Positions 1 through 9,100 of a stretch of DNA of 37,896 bases are shown here, piece after piece. Within the stretch, counting starts at the first letter, position 1. The number at the start of each line of letters is the position of its first letter. A program made the position numbers and the translations under genes. Where the stretch lies: NCBI GenBank assembly GCA_045660065.1, contig JAZRDC010000107.1, positions 1-37,896 of the forward strand, written 5' to 3'. The notes under the pieces are model-generated. The model saw nothing but the letters and a program-made list of their open reading frames with translations. It did not search any database and was not told the DNA's origin. This DNA comes from RGIG2094 sp045660065. GTDB taxonomy: Bacteria; Bacillota; Clostridia; RGIG6154.

Positions 1-3000
1 CAAATCAGACTGTTGGTAATATGACAGCTCCAAAGAGTTTACTTACTTATGTTTGCCCTAATGCCGGCAAAACTGCAAAAGTATATATCGATAACATCGT
101 AGCATATGTTATTGATTCTATTGAATTTGAAGGTTTTGAAAAAGAAACAAATGTAAACCCGGACGAAGGTCTTGTGGTTAAATTTACTCAGCCTTTCAAC
201 GCTACAGAAGATACATTTAAAGTAACTACAACAGCAGGTGCAGACCTTGACGCTATTAAATCTGTTACAATGGCTGCAGACAAAATGTCAGCTACTGTTA
301 AAATGGACTTTGGCGTTTTAGATGCAATGACAAGCTACAAACTTTGGGTTGATGATGAATTCGAATCAGCTGCAGGCGCAGTTTTCTATGCAGCTCCACA
401 GGGTATCACAGCAGAAAACGAATGGGTTGAATTAGGTTCATTTGAAACTTGCGATAAATTAGAAGCAACTTCAATTGTTCCTGCATCAGGCACAATTTCA
501 GGTTATGATTTAGGTGACGATCAGACAGTTGTATTCACATTCTCATCAGCTTTGGCAAATGCAGTTGATATTGCAAACGCATTTGTTGTTACAGATGAAG
601 AAGATTCAATTATTGAAGGTCTTGGCATTTCAATCAACGACGCAAGAACTGTTGTTACATTAGACCTTTCAACACTCGCTCTTGGCGAAGGCGTACATAC
701 TATTAAATCAGTAGATAACGCAATTTACAACGAATCAAATATTAAAGCTGCTATCAACTACACATTTGACACAGTTGATTTTGCAGCATCTGCAGATCCT
801 GAATCAATTCCTCAGTATGTTGCAGGTTCAACAGAAAACAATAAAGTAGCTGTTGCATTAAGCTCTGCTACAACTCTTACAAATGACAATATTATCACTG
901 CTTTTGACGTAACAGACATTTCAGGTAATCCTGTAAATGGCCTTGTTGCTGCTTTGGAAACAGACGGCAAGTTCATTACACTTGATATTCAGGAAATGAA
1001 CCTTGTTCCTGGCAAATATGTAATCAAATCAAATGAAAACCTTGTTGACAAGAGAGGCAGACAGCTTCAGAATCCTGTTAACGTTTCATTTAAAGTAGTT
1101 ACAGAGATTTCAAATGCACAGGTTATCTTTGAAGAAGACTTTGAAGCAGATTACGAAGTGGGCAAAAACTGGCTTACAAACAACAAAACTGAATCAGTTG
1201 CAGCACCAAATGACGGCAAATGGGTTATCACAGACGGTAACAACGATGCTAATAACTTCATGGGTGTTGTAACTAAGAACGAAGTTAAAGATAAAAACGG
1301 TTCTGTTGTTAACTACTTTGATAGTAACGTTCTTAAAATCCACGCAGCTACAGAAACAGGATTTAATTTCTGGAGAAAACCTGAATCTGACTTAGACCTC
1401 GCTTCACAGGGCAAAATGCTCGTTTACGAATTTGATTTCTATGTACCAAACGCTTTCAAAGAAAGAAAGTTCATGGCTGTTGATACAACTACAACAAACG
1501 GGTTCCAGAGACTTGCTAATACAAACTTCTACATCTCAACAGGTCCTTACTATCAGGCAGGTAGTGATAAATACGGAGCACCTGAAAATGGTAACTGGTA
1601 TGCAAGAAGCACAGCTGTTGCTACTAAAAAACACAATGTAAAAATTATCGTTGACCAGACAAACGCGGTCGACTCAATTAGAACATATGTTGACGGTGAA
1701 GTTAGAAGCGCAGCATATAACTCAACTGACAGCACATATTCAAACTATGGTAAAACTGCTTACGACTTCTATGGCGAAGGCTACAAAGGCGCTTCAACAC
1801 TTGATTATGGTGTGTTTGAAGGTATTTACACAGCTATCAGTGCTGCAGGCGGTTCAACAGTTTACATTGATAACTTTAAAGCATACGCTGTAAACGCTAT
1901 TGAATTTGACGGCGTTGAATGGGGTACAAACTCATCTGCAGAATTTATCCCTGATAAAGGTCTTACAATCAAATTCACAGAAAAAATCGCAGCTAACGAA
2001 CTTAAAAACTACCTTACTGTTAAAGATGCAAACGGTACTCCGGTTACAGGTGCAGTAAGATCTGTTGATTTGGCTGCTGACGGTAAATCAGCTTTAGTTA
2101 AGTTTGATTTCTCAAAACTTGAAAAATTAACAAATTATGATATTTTCTTAGGCTTCTTATTCAGAAGTAAAGATGGCGCTTATATCGCTCGTGACGGTGT
2201 TATAGACGGTGGCGATGTTCACATTGCTAACATCACAACAGGCGACAAGCTCGAAATTGAAGTAGATAATACAGCAATTTCAGGTTATGACAAGGGTGTT
2301 GACAAAACTGTTACAATCACTCTTTCAAGCGCACTTAAAGATGGCGTTAACCCTGCTGAAATTTTCCTCGTAAAAGACGGTGAAGGTAACGAAATCGAAG
2401 GTCTTGCAGCTACAATTTCTGATGACAGAAAAGTTATCACACTCCAGCTTGCAGGCTTACAGCTTGGCGACGGCGTTCACACAATCGAAAGCAAACAGGA
2501 CGCTCTTGTTAACAACTCAAACATTGCAGGTAGCGTTTATATCACAGTTCACACATTAGACTTTGTTGCAGTTGCTACACCGGCTTCTGAAACAATTATG
2601 AACTACGCTCAGGGAACTGACAAAAAAGTTTTAGTTCTCCTTACAACAGCTACTACACTCGAAGCAGGCGACATTTCTGACTACTTTGTAGTTACAGATG
2701 CTAATGGCGCAGAAGTTGCAGGTCTTAGAGCAACTCTTTCAGCAGACCAGATGAATATTGAATTTGACATTTCAGGATTGCAGCTTGGTAAAGGTGAACA
2801 CACAATCAAAGCTAACAACAATATTTTAGACTCAAGAGGCAGAGCACTTGATTTCGAATACAAATTCGGTATTATGCCATTTATTTCAAACTACACTTCT
2901 GAAATCACAGGTTATGTTCCTGGTTCAGAACAGGTTGTTGAAATTAAACTTACATATCCTTTGAATGCTGCTTCTATCGCAAATGCAGCTAACGCATTTG

Positions 3001-4745
3001 TTGTTAAGAACCAGTACGGCAGCAATGTTTCAGGTCTTGGAGTTACAGTATCTGAAGATGCTAAAACTATCACATTAGACCTTGCAACACTTGATATTAC
3101 AGGCGGTACTTATGTAATCGCTTCAAAAACTGACGCATTTGTTAACGTTAAAGGCGAAGTTCTCGCAGGTATCGTAATCGACCTTTCAACTTCAGCTGCT
3201 GCATCTGACGATGAAGTTAAAGAAGACGCAGGTGTAGGTCCTAACGCAGGTACAGATTTCGATGGCGAATTCACATCAAGCGTATTACTTACAGAAAACT
3301 TCGATAATGAAGGTTACACAAGAAATATGAACTGGCTCTCAAGTGACTCTTTTGTTCCTGCAAGATTTACTCTTGACGTAGTGGGCGAAGGCGATGACTT
3401 TGTAGACGCTTCAGTTTCTATCGTAGAAGATCCATTGAATCCTGGCAACTATGTTCTTAAGAACGTTTCAGGTTTCAAAGATGCTACAGGCACTATAATT
3501 GCAGGTAAAGATAACTTCCACAGAGTCAAGAGAGAACTTGATGGTGGTGCAACTTCAATTCCTGTTGATGATTACACAATAGTTAAAGTTTCAACTAAAG
3601 TTATGATTCCAACAGGCGGTAGCGCAGGTGTTCCAACAGGCGGCAACGGTTCAGTTGGTGATACAAAAGACTTAAACTACCTTATCGCTCTTACAAACAG
3701 TGGTACAACATCACTTAACCATGCTAACTTAAGACAGAGCAGTGGTACAACTCAGTACAACTCATGGCTTAAAGCAACAGATACTGCATCAGCTACATCA
3801 GGCAGTGCATCTGCAGTACTTTCAGCAGACGCATGGCACACAATTGAACTTGTATTCGGTTACAATCCTAAGAACGACGGTTCTAAGTTTAAATCATATT
3901 CAGTTTATGTTGACGGAACTCAGATTACAACAGCTGGCGGATATTACTCAAATGGCGGATCTGACTACGCAACAATCGGCGGTATGATGAGCCAGCTTCT
4001 TTCAGCATCAGGTTCAACAGGTTCAACTACTGTTTACTATGATGACTGGTCAGTTATTAAGATGAACAGACTTTTAACACATGTCAATGTTCCAAAAGAA
4101 GATGTTGCTGAAAATCAGCCAATTAATCTCCAGCTTACAAGCAAGCTTACAGAAGAAGCTGTAGCTCTTATGGAAGAAAAAGACCTTATCTCAATTAAAG
4201 ATGATGAAGGCAACGATGTAGACGCAACAATTGCAATCGACAACACAGGTGCTAACACAAAGATTGTAATTACTCCTAAATACGGTCTTGAATATCAGTC
4301 ACAGTACACAATTGAAATTGCTGAAAATTTCGTGGACGACAGAGGAATGGAAACATTGATGTATGACGAATTAGGCAATAAATTCAGTGGATTCAATTAT
4401 TCATTTGAAACAGCAAAAGCATTGGGTAACACAATCGATATGGATAACGGTGCACTCGTATACGATGCTGACTTTATGCATAACGAAGATACATTCAATT
4501 ACACAATGCAGCTTAAAGAAGCAGTAAGCACAACTCCGGTTATCGGTGCGGTTGCTACATTCAGCGAAGACAACAAACTTTTGGGTATCGATTATCAGGT
4601 ATTTAATCCTGGCGATATAACAAAAGCATTCACAGTTTCATCAGAACTTGGTGCTAAGTCATTAAAACTCTTTATCTGGGAACAGAATTTAGATGGTACT
4701 ATGGGTAGACTTATGCAGATTCCTGATGAAGTAACAAGCAGATAA
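1..4745 (+). CDS. Giant modular surface protein, Ig-like and lectin-like repeats (5' partial)
   Basis: The reading frame is already open at the first complete codon (position 3), so the true start and signal peptide lie upstream; 1580 residues are visible. The modules repeat as a super-unit. A lectin/LamG-like beta-sandwich ends in a VYIDN or VYYDD motif (tail at 1-35, whole copies near 370-628 and 1090-1355). An SbsA/Big_5-type Ig-like domain follows (near 45-150, 631-745, 1358-1473). Then come two or three further Ig-like repeats of about 100 residues opening with a GYDLG/GYDKG/GYVPG-type turn (near 160, 266, 749, 858, 962). The last 105 residues form a different domain ending in LKLFIWEQ. 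There is no SLH domain or LPXTG sorting signal, so attachment may depend on a partner; the next gene, 19 bases downstream, encodes an SLH protein. An extracellular structural or glycan-binding role is inferred. The exact function is unknown. Confidence 0.88.
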   Translation, partial: NQTVGNMTAPKSLLTYVCPNAGKTAKVYIDNIVAYVIDSIEFEGFEKETNVNPDEGLVVKFTQPFNATEDTFKVTTTAGADLDAIKSVTMAADKMSATVKMDFGVLDAMTSYKLWVDDEFESAAGAVFYAAPQGITAENEWVELGSFETCDKLEATSIVPASGTISGYDLGDDQTVVFTFSSALANAVDIANAFVVTDEEDSIIEGLGISINDARTVVTLDLSTLALGEGVHTIKSVDNAIYNESNIKAAINYTFDTVDFAASADPESIPQYVAGSTENNKVAVALSSATTLTNDNIITAFDVTDISGNPVNGLVAALETDGKFITLDIQEMNLVPGKYVIKSNENLVDKRGRQLQNPVNVSFKVVTEISNAQVIFEEDFEADYEVGKNWLTNNKTESVAAPNDGKWVITDGNNDANNFMGVVTKNEVKDKNGSVVNYFDSNVLKIHAATETGFNFWRKPESDLDLASQGKMLVYEFDFYVPNAFKERKFMAVDTTTTNGFQRLANTNFYISTGPYYQAGSDKYGAPENGNWYARSTAVATKKHNVKIIVDQTNAVDSIRTYVDGEVRSAAYNSTDSTYSNYGKTAYDFYGEGYKGASTLDYGVFEGIYTAISAAGGSTVYIDNFKAYAVNAIEFDGVEWGTNSSAEFIPDKGLTIKFTEKIAANELKNYLTVKDANGTPVTGAVRSVDLAADGKSALVKFDFSKLEKLTNYDIFLGFLFRSKDGAYIARDGVIDGGDVHIANITTGDKLEIEVDNTAISGYDKGVDKTVTITLSSALKDGVNPAEIFLVKDGEGNEIEGLAATISDDRKVITLQLAGLQLGDGVHTIESKQDALVNNSNIAGSVYITVHTLDFVAVATPASETIMNYAQGTDKKVLVLLTTATTLEAGDISDYFVVTDANGAEVAGLRATLSADQMNIEFDISGLQLGKGEHTIKANNNILDSRGRALDFEYKFGIMPFISNYTSEITGYVPGSEQVVEIKLTYPLNAASIANAANAFVVKNQYGSNVSGLGVTVSEDAKTITLDLATLDITGGTYVIASKTDAFVNVKGEVLAGIVIDLSTSAAASDDEVKEDAGVGPNAGTDFDGEFTSSVLLTENFDNEGYTRNMNWLSSDSFVPARFTLDVVGEGDDFVDASVSIVEDPLNPGNYVLKNVSGFKDATGTIIAGKDNFHRVKRELDGGATSIPVDDYTIVKVSTKVMIPTGGSAGVPTGGNGSVGDTKDLNYLIALTNSGTTSLNHANLRQSSGTTQYNSWLKATDTASATSGSASAVLSADAWHTIELVFGYNPKNDGSKFKSYSVYVDGTQITTAGGYYSNGGSDYATIGGMMSQLLSASGSTGSTTVYYDDWSVIKMNRLLTHVNVPKEDVAENQPINLQLTSKLTEEAVALMEEKDLISIKDDEGNDVDATIAIDNTGANTKIVITPKYGLEYQSQYTIEIAENFVDDRGMETLMYDELGNKFSGFNYSFETAKALGNTIDMDNGALVYDADFMHNEDTFNYTMQLKEAVSTTPVIGAVATFSEDNKLLGIDYQVFNPGDITKAFTVSSELGAKSLKLFIWEQNLDGTMGRLMQIPDEVTSR

Positions 4746-4764
4746 TTTGGGAGGTAAAATAAGC

Positions 4765-6279
4765 ATGAAAAAAATTATTTCATTAATGCTGGCGCTTTTA
4801 ATGATCGCGTCGGTATGCGTTCTCCCCGTTTCAGCAGCAGCAGTAACCTTTGATGCATCAAGCATCAAGGTTACAGATGCAGCGCAGGGAATTATTACAG
4901 TGTCATCTAAACTTAATGACGCAGCAAGAGAAAACAGATATGTTACTGTAATTGTACTTAACAACACAACTCCTCTTGCATCATATGTAGGCAACACACT
5001 CGCACTTTCAACAGCAGTTGTTGACTTAAATGGTGATTTCTTCACATCATTCAAATTTGAAGAAGCAACAGGCGTATATGACTTCTATGTTCTTTACGAA
5101 GGTCAGGCGTATGGTCCTGTAATGTTTAACTTTATTTCTTTAGCAGATGCTGCAAATGTTATCAAAAACATTGCAAATGGTACTACACCAAAGGATTCAA
5201 TCGTTCCGCAGATTACTGCTGCAAACAACGGTATTGGTCTTGATTTTGGCAGATTCCCTGTTGGATTTGACAGAGATTTGTTCGTTTACAGAATGGACAA
5301 ATCAAGAACTGAAATCACAGGTGCAACTGATGCAGAACTTCTTGCGAGTTTTGCGGCTTTAGTAAACAAAATCGAAAATGAAGTTAATTTTGTAAAAGAA
5401 TTTAACAATGTTACATACTCAGGTGATTATTTAGCACTCTTGTTGGCTAATACTGTTCACACAGGTATTGACTTTACAAACTTTAACGCTTTGGAAGCAT
5501 CACTTAAGAGCAAAGTTACAGACAGTTTCTTAGGAAATGTTTATAATAACGGTGACGAAATCAAAGTTACTTTTGATAACGCAGTGGCAGCTGCTATGCA
5601 GGCTCCTGGCGGCGGTGCTGGTGCTGGTGGTGCTGCCGGCGGTGCAGGCGGCGGTGGCGGAATTACAATTGTTCCATCAACCAACGAAAGAGAATTTGGT
5701 ACAGAAATGGAAGACAATTCAGGTAGCACAACAGCAACAAAGTTTACTGATATTGCAAATGTAGCATGGGCTAAGGAAGCAATCGAAGCTTTGGCTGCAA
5801 AAGGCGTTATCGCAGGTACAAACTATGGAATTTTTGAACCAAACGGTCTTGTTACAAGAGAACAGTTTGCAAAAATGTTAGTTCTTGCAACAAACAAATT
5901 CAACGCATCAGCAGTATGCGAATTTACAGATATCCCTGCAGGCGACTGGTCAACAGCATATGTTGCATCAGCAAAAGCAGCAGGTTATGTAAATGGTATC
6001 GGCGAAGGCAAATTCGGATACGGCGCTAACATTTCAAGAGAAGATATGGCAGTTATGATTTACAACGTAATGAAATCAATGGGCGTTAACTTCTCAGAAG
6101 TAAATAAAGATTTTGCTGACTACGATCAGATCAGCGACTATGCAAAAGAAGCAGTAGGAGCTCTTACTGCAAAAGGTATTATCAACGGTGTGGGCGACAA
6201 TATGTTTGCTCCAAAAGCAACAGCAACAAGAGCTCAGGCAGCGTTGCTTGTATATGCAATTACAAAGGGGGTAGCATAA
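4765..6279 (+). CDS. SLH-domain surface protein (small anchor)
   Basis: A secreted 504-residue protein expected to bind non-covalently to secondary cell-wall polymer through three C-terminal SLH repeats (about 327-375, 388-440, 448-500, with TREQ, SREDM and TRAQ motifs). The signal peptide is residues 1-24, ending VSA. Residues 26-130 form an Ig-like beta domain resembling the N-terminus of the beta-helix protein at 13840. An 18-residue stretch made only of Gly and Ala (282-299) is a flexible linker between the N-terminal part and the SLH anchor. I chose the ATG at 4765 because GGAGGT (4750-4755) sits nine bases before it; the in-frame TTG at 4747 lies upstream of that site. It is co-transcribed with the giant protein before it and overlaps the ribosome binding site of the next gene. 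A surface adaptor role is inferred from gene order. Confidence 0.9.
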   Translation: MKKIISLMLALLMIASVCVLPVSAAAVTFDASSIKVTDAAQGIITVSSKLNDAARENRYVTVIVLNNTTPLASYVGNTLALSTAVVDLNGDFFTSFKFEEATGVYDFYVLYEGQAYGPVMFNFISLADAANVIKNIANGTTPKDSIVPQITAANNGIGLDFGRFPVGFDRDLFVYRMDKSRTEITGATDAELLASFAALVNKIENEVNFVKEFNNVTYSGDYLALLLANTVHTGIDFTNFNALEASLKSKVTDSFLGNVYNNGDEIKVTFDNAVAAAMQAPGGGAGAGGAAGGAGGGGGITIVPSTNEREFGTEMEDNSGSTTATKFTDIANVAWAKEAIEALAAKGVIAGTNYGIFEPNGLVTREQFAKMLVLATNKFNASAVCEFTDIPAGDWSTAYVASAKAAGYVNGIGEGKFGYGANISREDMAVMIYNVMKSMGVNFSEVNKDFADYDQISDYAKEAVGALTAKGIINGVGDNMFAPKATATRAQAALLVYAITKGVA

Positions 6280-6280
6280 T

Positions 6281-9082
6281 ATGAGAAAACTTTTATGCTT
6301 CTTATTGGCATTTGCAATGCTGTTTTCAACAATTAGTGCAAGTGCTGCAATGGCAACCGACAAAATTCCGGAATTTTTAGATAAAACCGGAATTGTTGAA
6401 GCCGGAACATTCACTGATGACACAAAGCTTCTTACAAGAGGCGAATTTGCTTCAATGATTTCAAAACTTATTACAATCAACAACATGCAGAACCTTTCTG
6501 ATGTTCAGATTTTCAAAGATATCCCAATGGATAGCGAACTTTTTGAAGTAACAACACTTTTGAGCAAATTATACTTTATTGTAGGCGATGGTAACGGTTA
6601 TTTTGAACCGGAAGCACCACTCACTGCAGAAGCTGCTTGCAAAATTTTAGTTCACCTTATGGGCGACCAGTATTTTGCTACATACTACGGCGGGTACATT
6701 CCTGCTGCTGCAAACAAAGGTATTTTAAACGGTGTTGAATTGGCAGAAGGTCAGGTAGTTACTGTTAAAGCTGCTATGAAAATGATCTACAACACAATGA
6801 TTGCAGACATTTCAAATTCAAATATGTACGATGGTAACGCAACAGACAATGCTAAGCCTGAAATGTTTATGTCAAAAAGACTTGGCATTCACAAAATCTC
6901 AGGTATTGTAACTGATGACGGTATTACAGGTCTTACAGGCGCTACAGAAATCGATGAAAATCAGATTAAAATCGACCAGTATGTTTTCGAAAATGGAACA
7001 GGTATGTCAGATCTTTTAGGTTATACAGTTGAAGGTTTCTACAAATACGATTCTGATACTGAAAAGAACACACTTATCTATGCTTACATCAACGAAAACA
7101 AAACAAGCGTAGTTGAACTTAAAGATAAAGACATTATCAGATACAACGCTTATAACTACAAATATGAATACTACACAAATGAAGATCAGACTGAAGATGA
7201 TGAACTTTATCTCAACACAAACTTCAGACTTATCTACAACGGCAGAGCTTATACAAGAGATACTGCTGAAAGTTCATTTACAAAAACTGTTGCACAGATG
7301 TTACAGCCAAACTATGGCTCAGTTAAACTCATCGATACAAATGGAGACGGTTACTACGATTTAGTTACAGTTAAATCATACGAAACTGTTGTTGTTGCAT
7401 CTATCGATGTTGAAGAATATGTTGTATATGGCGATTCAAAATATACAAGCAAAATCATCAACTTAAAGGGTTCAGAAGATAACATGGTTATCAGAAACGC
7501 TGCAGGTTCAACTTTTGAATTCGGTTCATTTGACAAAGGTGATATCCTTTCAATCGCAGAATCTGCTGACGGTAAATATGTTGAAATTATGTACTCAAAC
7601 GAAAAAGTTGAAGGTACATTCGGTTCAACTGACGGCGAAACAGTTTGGGTTGGCGAAGAAGGCTACGCTATGACACCTGATTTTATTGCCTACATGGCAA
7701 CTCTTTCAGGCGGTAACACAATCGTTCCAGGTTCATACGGTATATTCTACCTTACATTCGACAACAGAATCGCTTGCTTTGTTGATTCTGCTGCAGATTC
7801 AATCAAAGTTGGTATGCTCGGTAACATCCACTGTAAGAGCGCTATGGATGATGAACTTTCATTTCTTATCTTAACAGATACAAGTTCATTAGACGCATTA
7901 AAAGTTGCTAGCAAAGTTAGAGTTGACGGCGTTTTATGGAAAGATATGTATGCTTTGGCAAATCATATGCTCCAGTTTAACAAAGGTCTTATCCGTTACA
8001 GACTCAATGCAAACAACGAAATCAACTGGATTGATACTCCATACGATGAAGAATTAGGTAATCCAAATGCTGCAACTGAAGAAGATAACTCACTTCATAT
8101 CGTTAAAGGCGGTAACGATGCAAGACTTTACTGGAACAAGAGCTCACAGACATTTGACGGTAAATTTGCAATGTGGGAATCAACAATTCCTTTTGTATAT
8201 TATCTAAATGAAGAATTTGAAAAATCTTATGCTACAACTTATGCGTCAATGAACGCAAATAAAGCCCGTCGTTTAACTGCATATTCAGTAGATACAGATT
8301 CAATGTATGTTGACTACATTATCTTCAATACAACAAAACGTGGCGGTAACGTTTACTCTGAAAGACCAACAACAGGTGTTGTTCTTAAAATTTCAGACGC
8401 TATCGACGATTTCGGTGATCCAGTTAAAAAACTTTTAGTTACAACAAATGGTACACATCTTACAGATGTTTATGCTGAACTTGATTCATTAACATGTGAA
8501 TGTGGTAAGGGCGATTGTGAAGTAACACCACTCACAGTTGGCGTTGGTGATGTTATCCAGTACGCTATGACAGACGAAATTATTACAGAAACAATTATCT
8601 GCTACGACTATGACGGTGCAGGATATGTTTCACCTGGTAACGAATATTACTTCGGTGAAATAGCAAACGGTGCATTCTCAGGTGCAGGTCACGACTGGGA
8701 AAACACACCATTCTGGACAAGATCTGCAAATTCTACAAGTTATAGTCCAAGAAACTCAAGACTTACAGTTCTCCCACTCAGCTACATGAACAGAATTGAA
8801 AATACTGTTGCTGAATTCGGATTCGGTATCTGGCCATTCTTTGAATACATTAAATATGAGGGAGAAGGTTATGTAACAAATGATGGAAGATCACAGACAG
8901 ACGTTCTCAAAACATATTCAATTGCATCTATGTATGCAATCAGAGTAAATGCTGAAAAAGGCACATTTACTCCTATGAAGATTTCTGATATCAAAACATA
9001 CGAAAATGGTGATGGTGTTAAAGAACCTGGTGTTATTGTTTGGGATACCGGTAGACCAACATTGCTCATTTACTACAAATAA
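6281..9082 (+). CDS. Large SLH-domain surface protein, function unknown
   Basis: A 933-residue secreted protein. The signal peptide covers about residues 1-23. Three degenerate SLH repeats follow near 27-63, 75-130 and 133-175 (LTRGEFA and LTAEAACKI motifs), so the protein is anchored at its N-terminus. The remaining 750 residues are beta-rich and unidentified. They include an EF-hand-like calcium loop, DTNGDGYYD at 352-360, and an unusual cysteine cluster (C739, C741, C746) for an extracellular clostridial protein. The start follows the previous stop by one base, with AAAGGGGG at 6264-6271 inside the previous gene, so translation is probably coupled. The layout (N-terminal SLH, long beta-rich body) matches the SLH protein at 32605 without obvious close identity. 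A structural or glycan-handling surface role is likely; no enzyme motif was recognised. Confidence 0.88.
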   Translation: MRKLLCFLLAFAMLFSTISASAAMATDKIPEFLDKTGIVEAGTFTDDTKLLTRGEFASMISKLITINNMQNLSDVQIFKDIPMDSELFEVTTLLSKLYFIVGDGNGYFEPEAPLTAEAACKILVHLMGDQYFATYYGGYIPAAANKGILNGVELAEGQVVTVKAAMKMIYNTMIADISNSNMYDGNATDNAKPEMFMSKRLGIHKISGIVTDDGITGLTGATEIDENQIKIDQYVFENGTGMSDLLGYTVEGFYKYDSDTEKNTLIYAYINENKTSVVELKDKDIIRYNAYNYKYEYYTNEDQTEDDELYLNTNFRLIYNGRAYTRDTAESSFTKTVAQMLQPNYGSVKLIDTNGDGYYDLVTVKSYETVVVASIDVEEYVVYGDSKYTSKIINLKGSEDNMVIRNAAGSTFEFGSFDKGDILSIAESADGKYVEIMYSNEKVEGTFGSTDGETVWVGEEGYAMTPDFIAYMATLSGGNTIVPGSYGIFYLTFDNRIACFVDSAADSIKVGMLGNIHCKSAMDDELSFLILTDTSSLDALKVASKVRVDGVLWKDMYALANHMLQFNKGLIRYRLNANNEINWIDTPYDEELGNPNAATEEDNSLHIVKGGNDARLYWNKSSQTFDGKFAMWESTIPFVYYLNEEFEKSYATTYASMNANKARRLTAYSVDTDSMYVDYIIFNTTKRGGNVYSERPTTGVVLKISDAIDDFGDPVKKLLVTTNGTHLTDVYAELDSLTCECGKGDCEVTPLTVGVGDVIQYAMTDEIITETIICYDYDGAGYVSPGNEYYFGEIANGAFSGAGHDWENTPFWTRSANSTSYSPRNSRLTVLPLSYMNRIENTVAEFGFGIWPFFEYIKYEGEGYVTNDGRSQTDVLKTYSIASMYAIRVNAEKGTFTPMKISDIKTYENGDGVKEPGVIVWDTGRPTLLIYYK

Positions 9083-9100
9083 TTAAGGAGGTCGACTTAA

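Noticed and set aside
3..3180. Regular repeats at the start of the window as a CRISPR or DNA-level tandem array
   Set aside because: The periodicity is at protein level, about 300 bases per Ig unit with diverged DNA, not identical short repeats with spacers.
4689..5054. 121-codon - strand frame across the start of the SLH gene
   Set aside because: It lies antisense to two well-supported genes, has no ribosome site and no family resemblance; it is a by-product of their codon use.
6094..6486. 130-codon - strand frame, Cys- and Ser-rich
   Set aside because: Antisense to SLH repeats and the next signal peptide; the composition is the complement of Ala/Lys-rich coding sequence.
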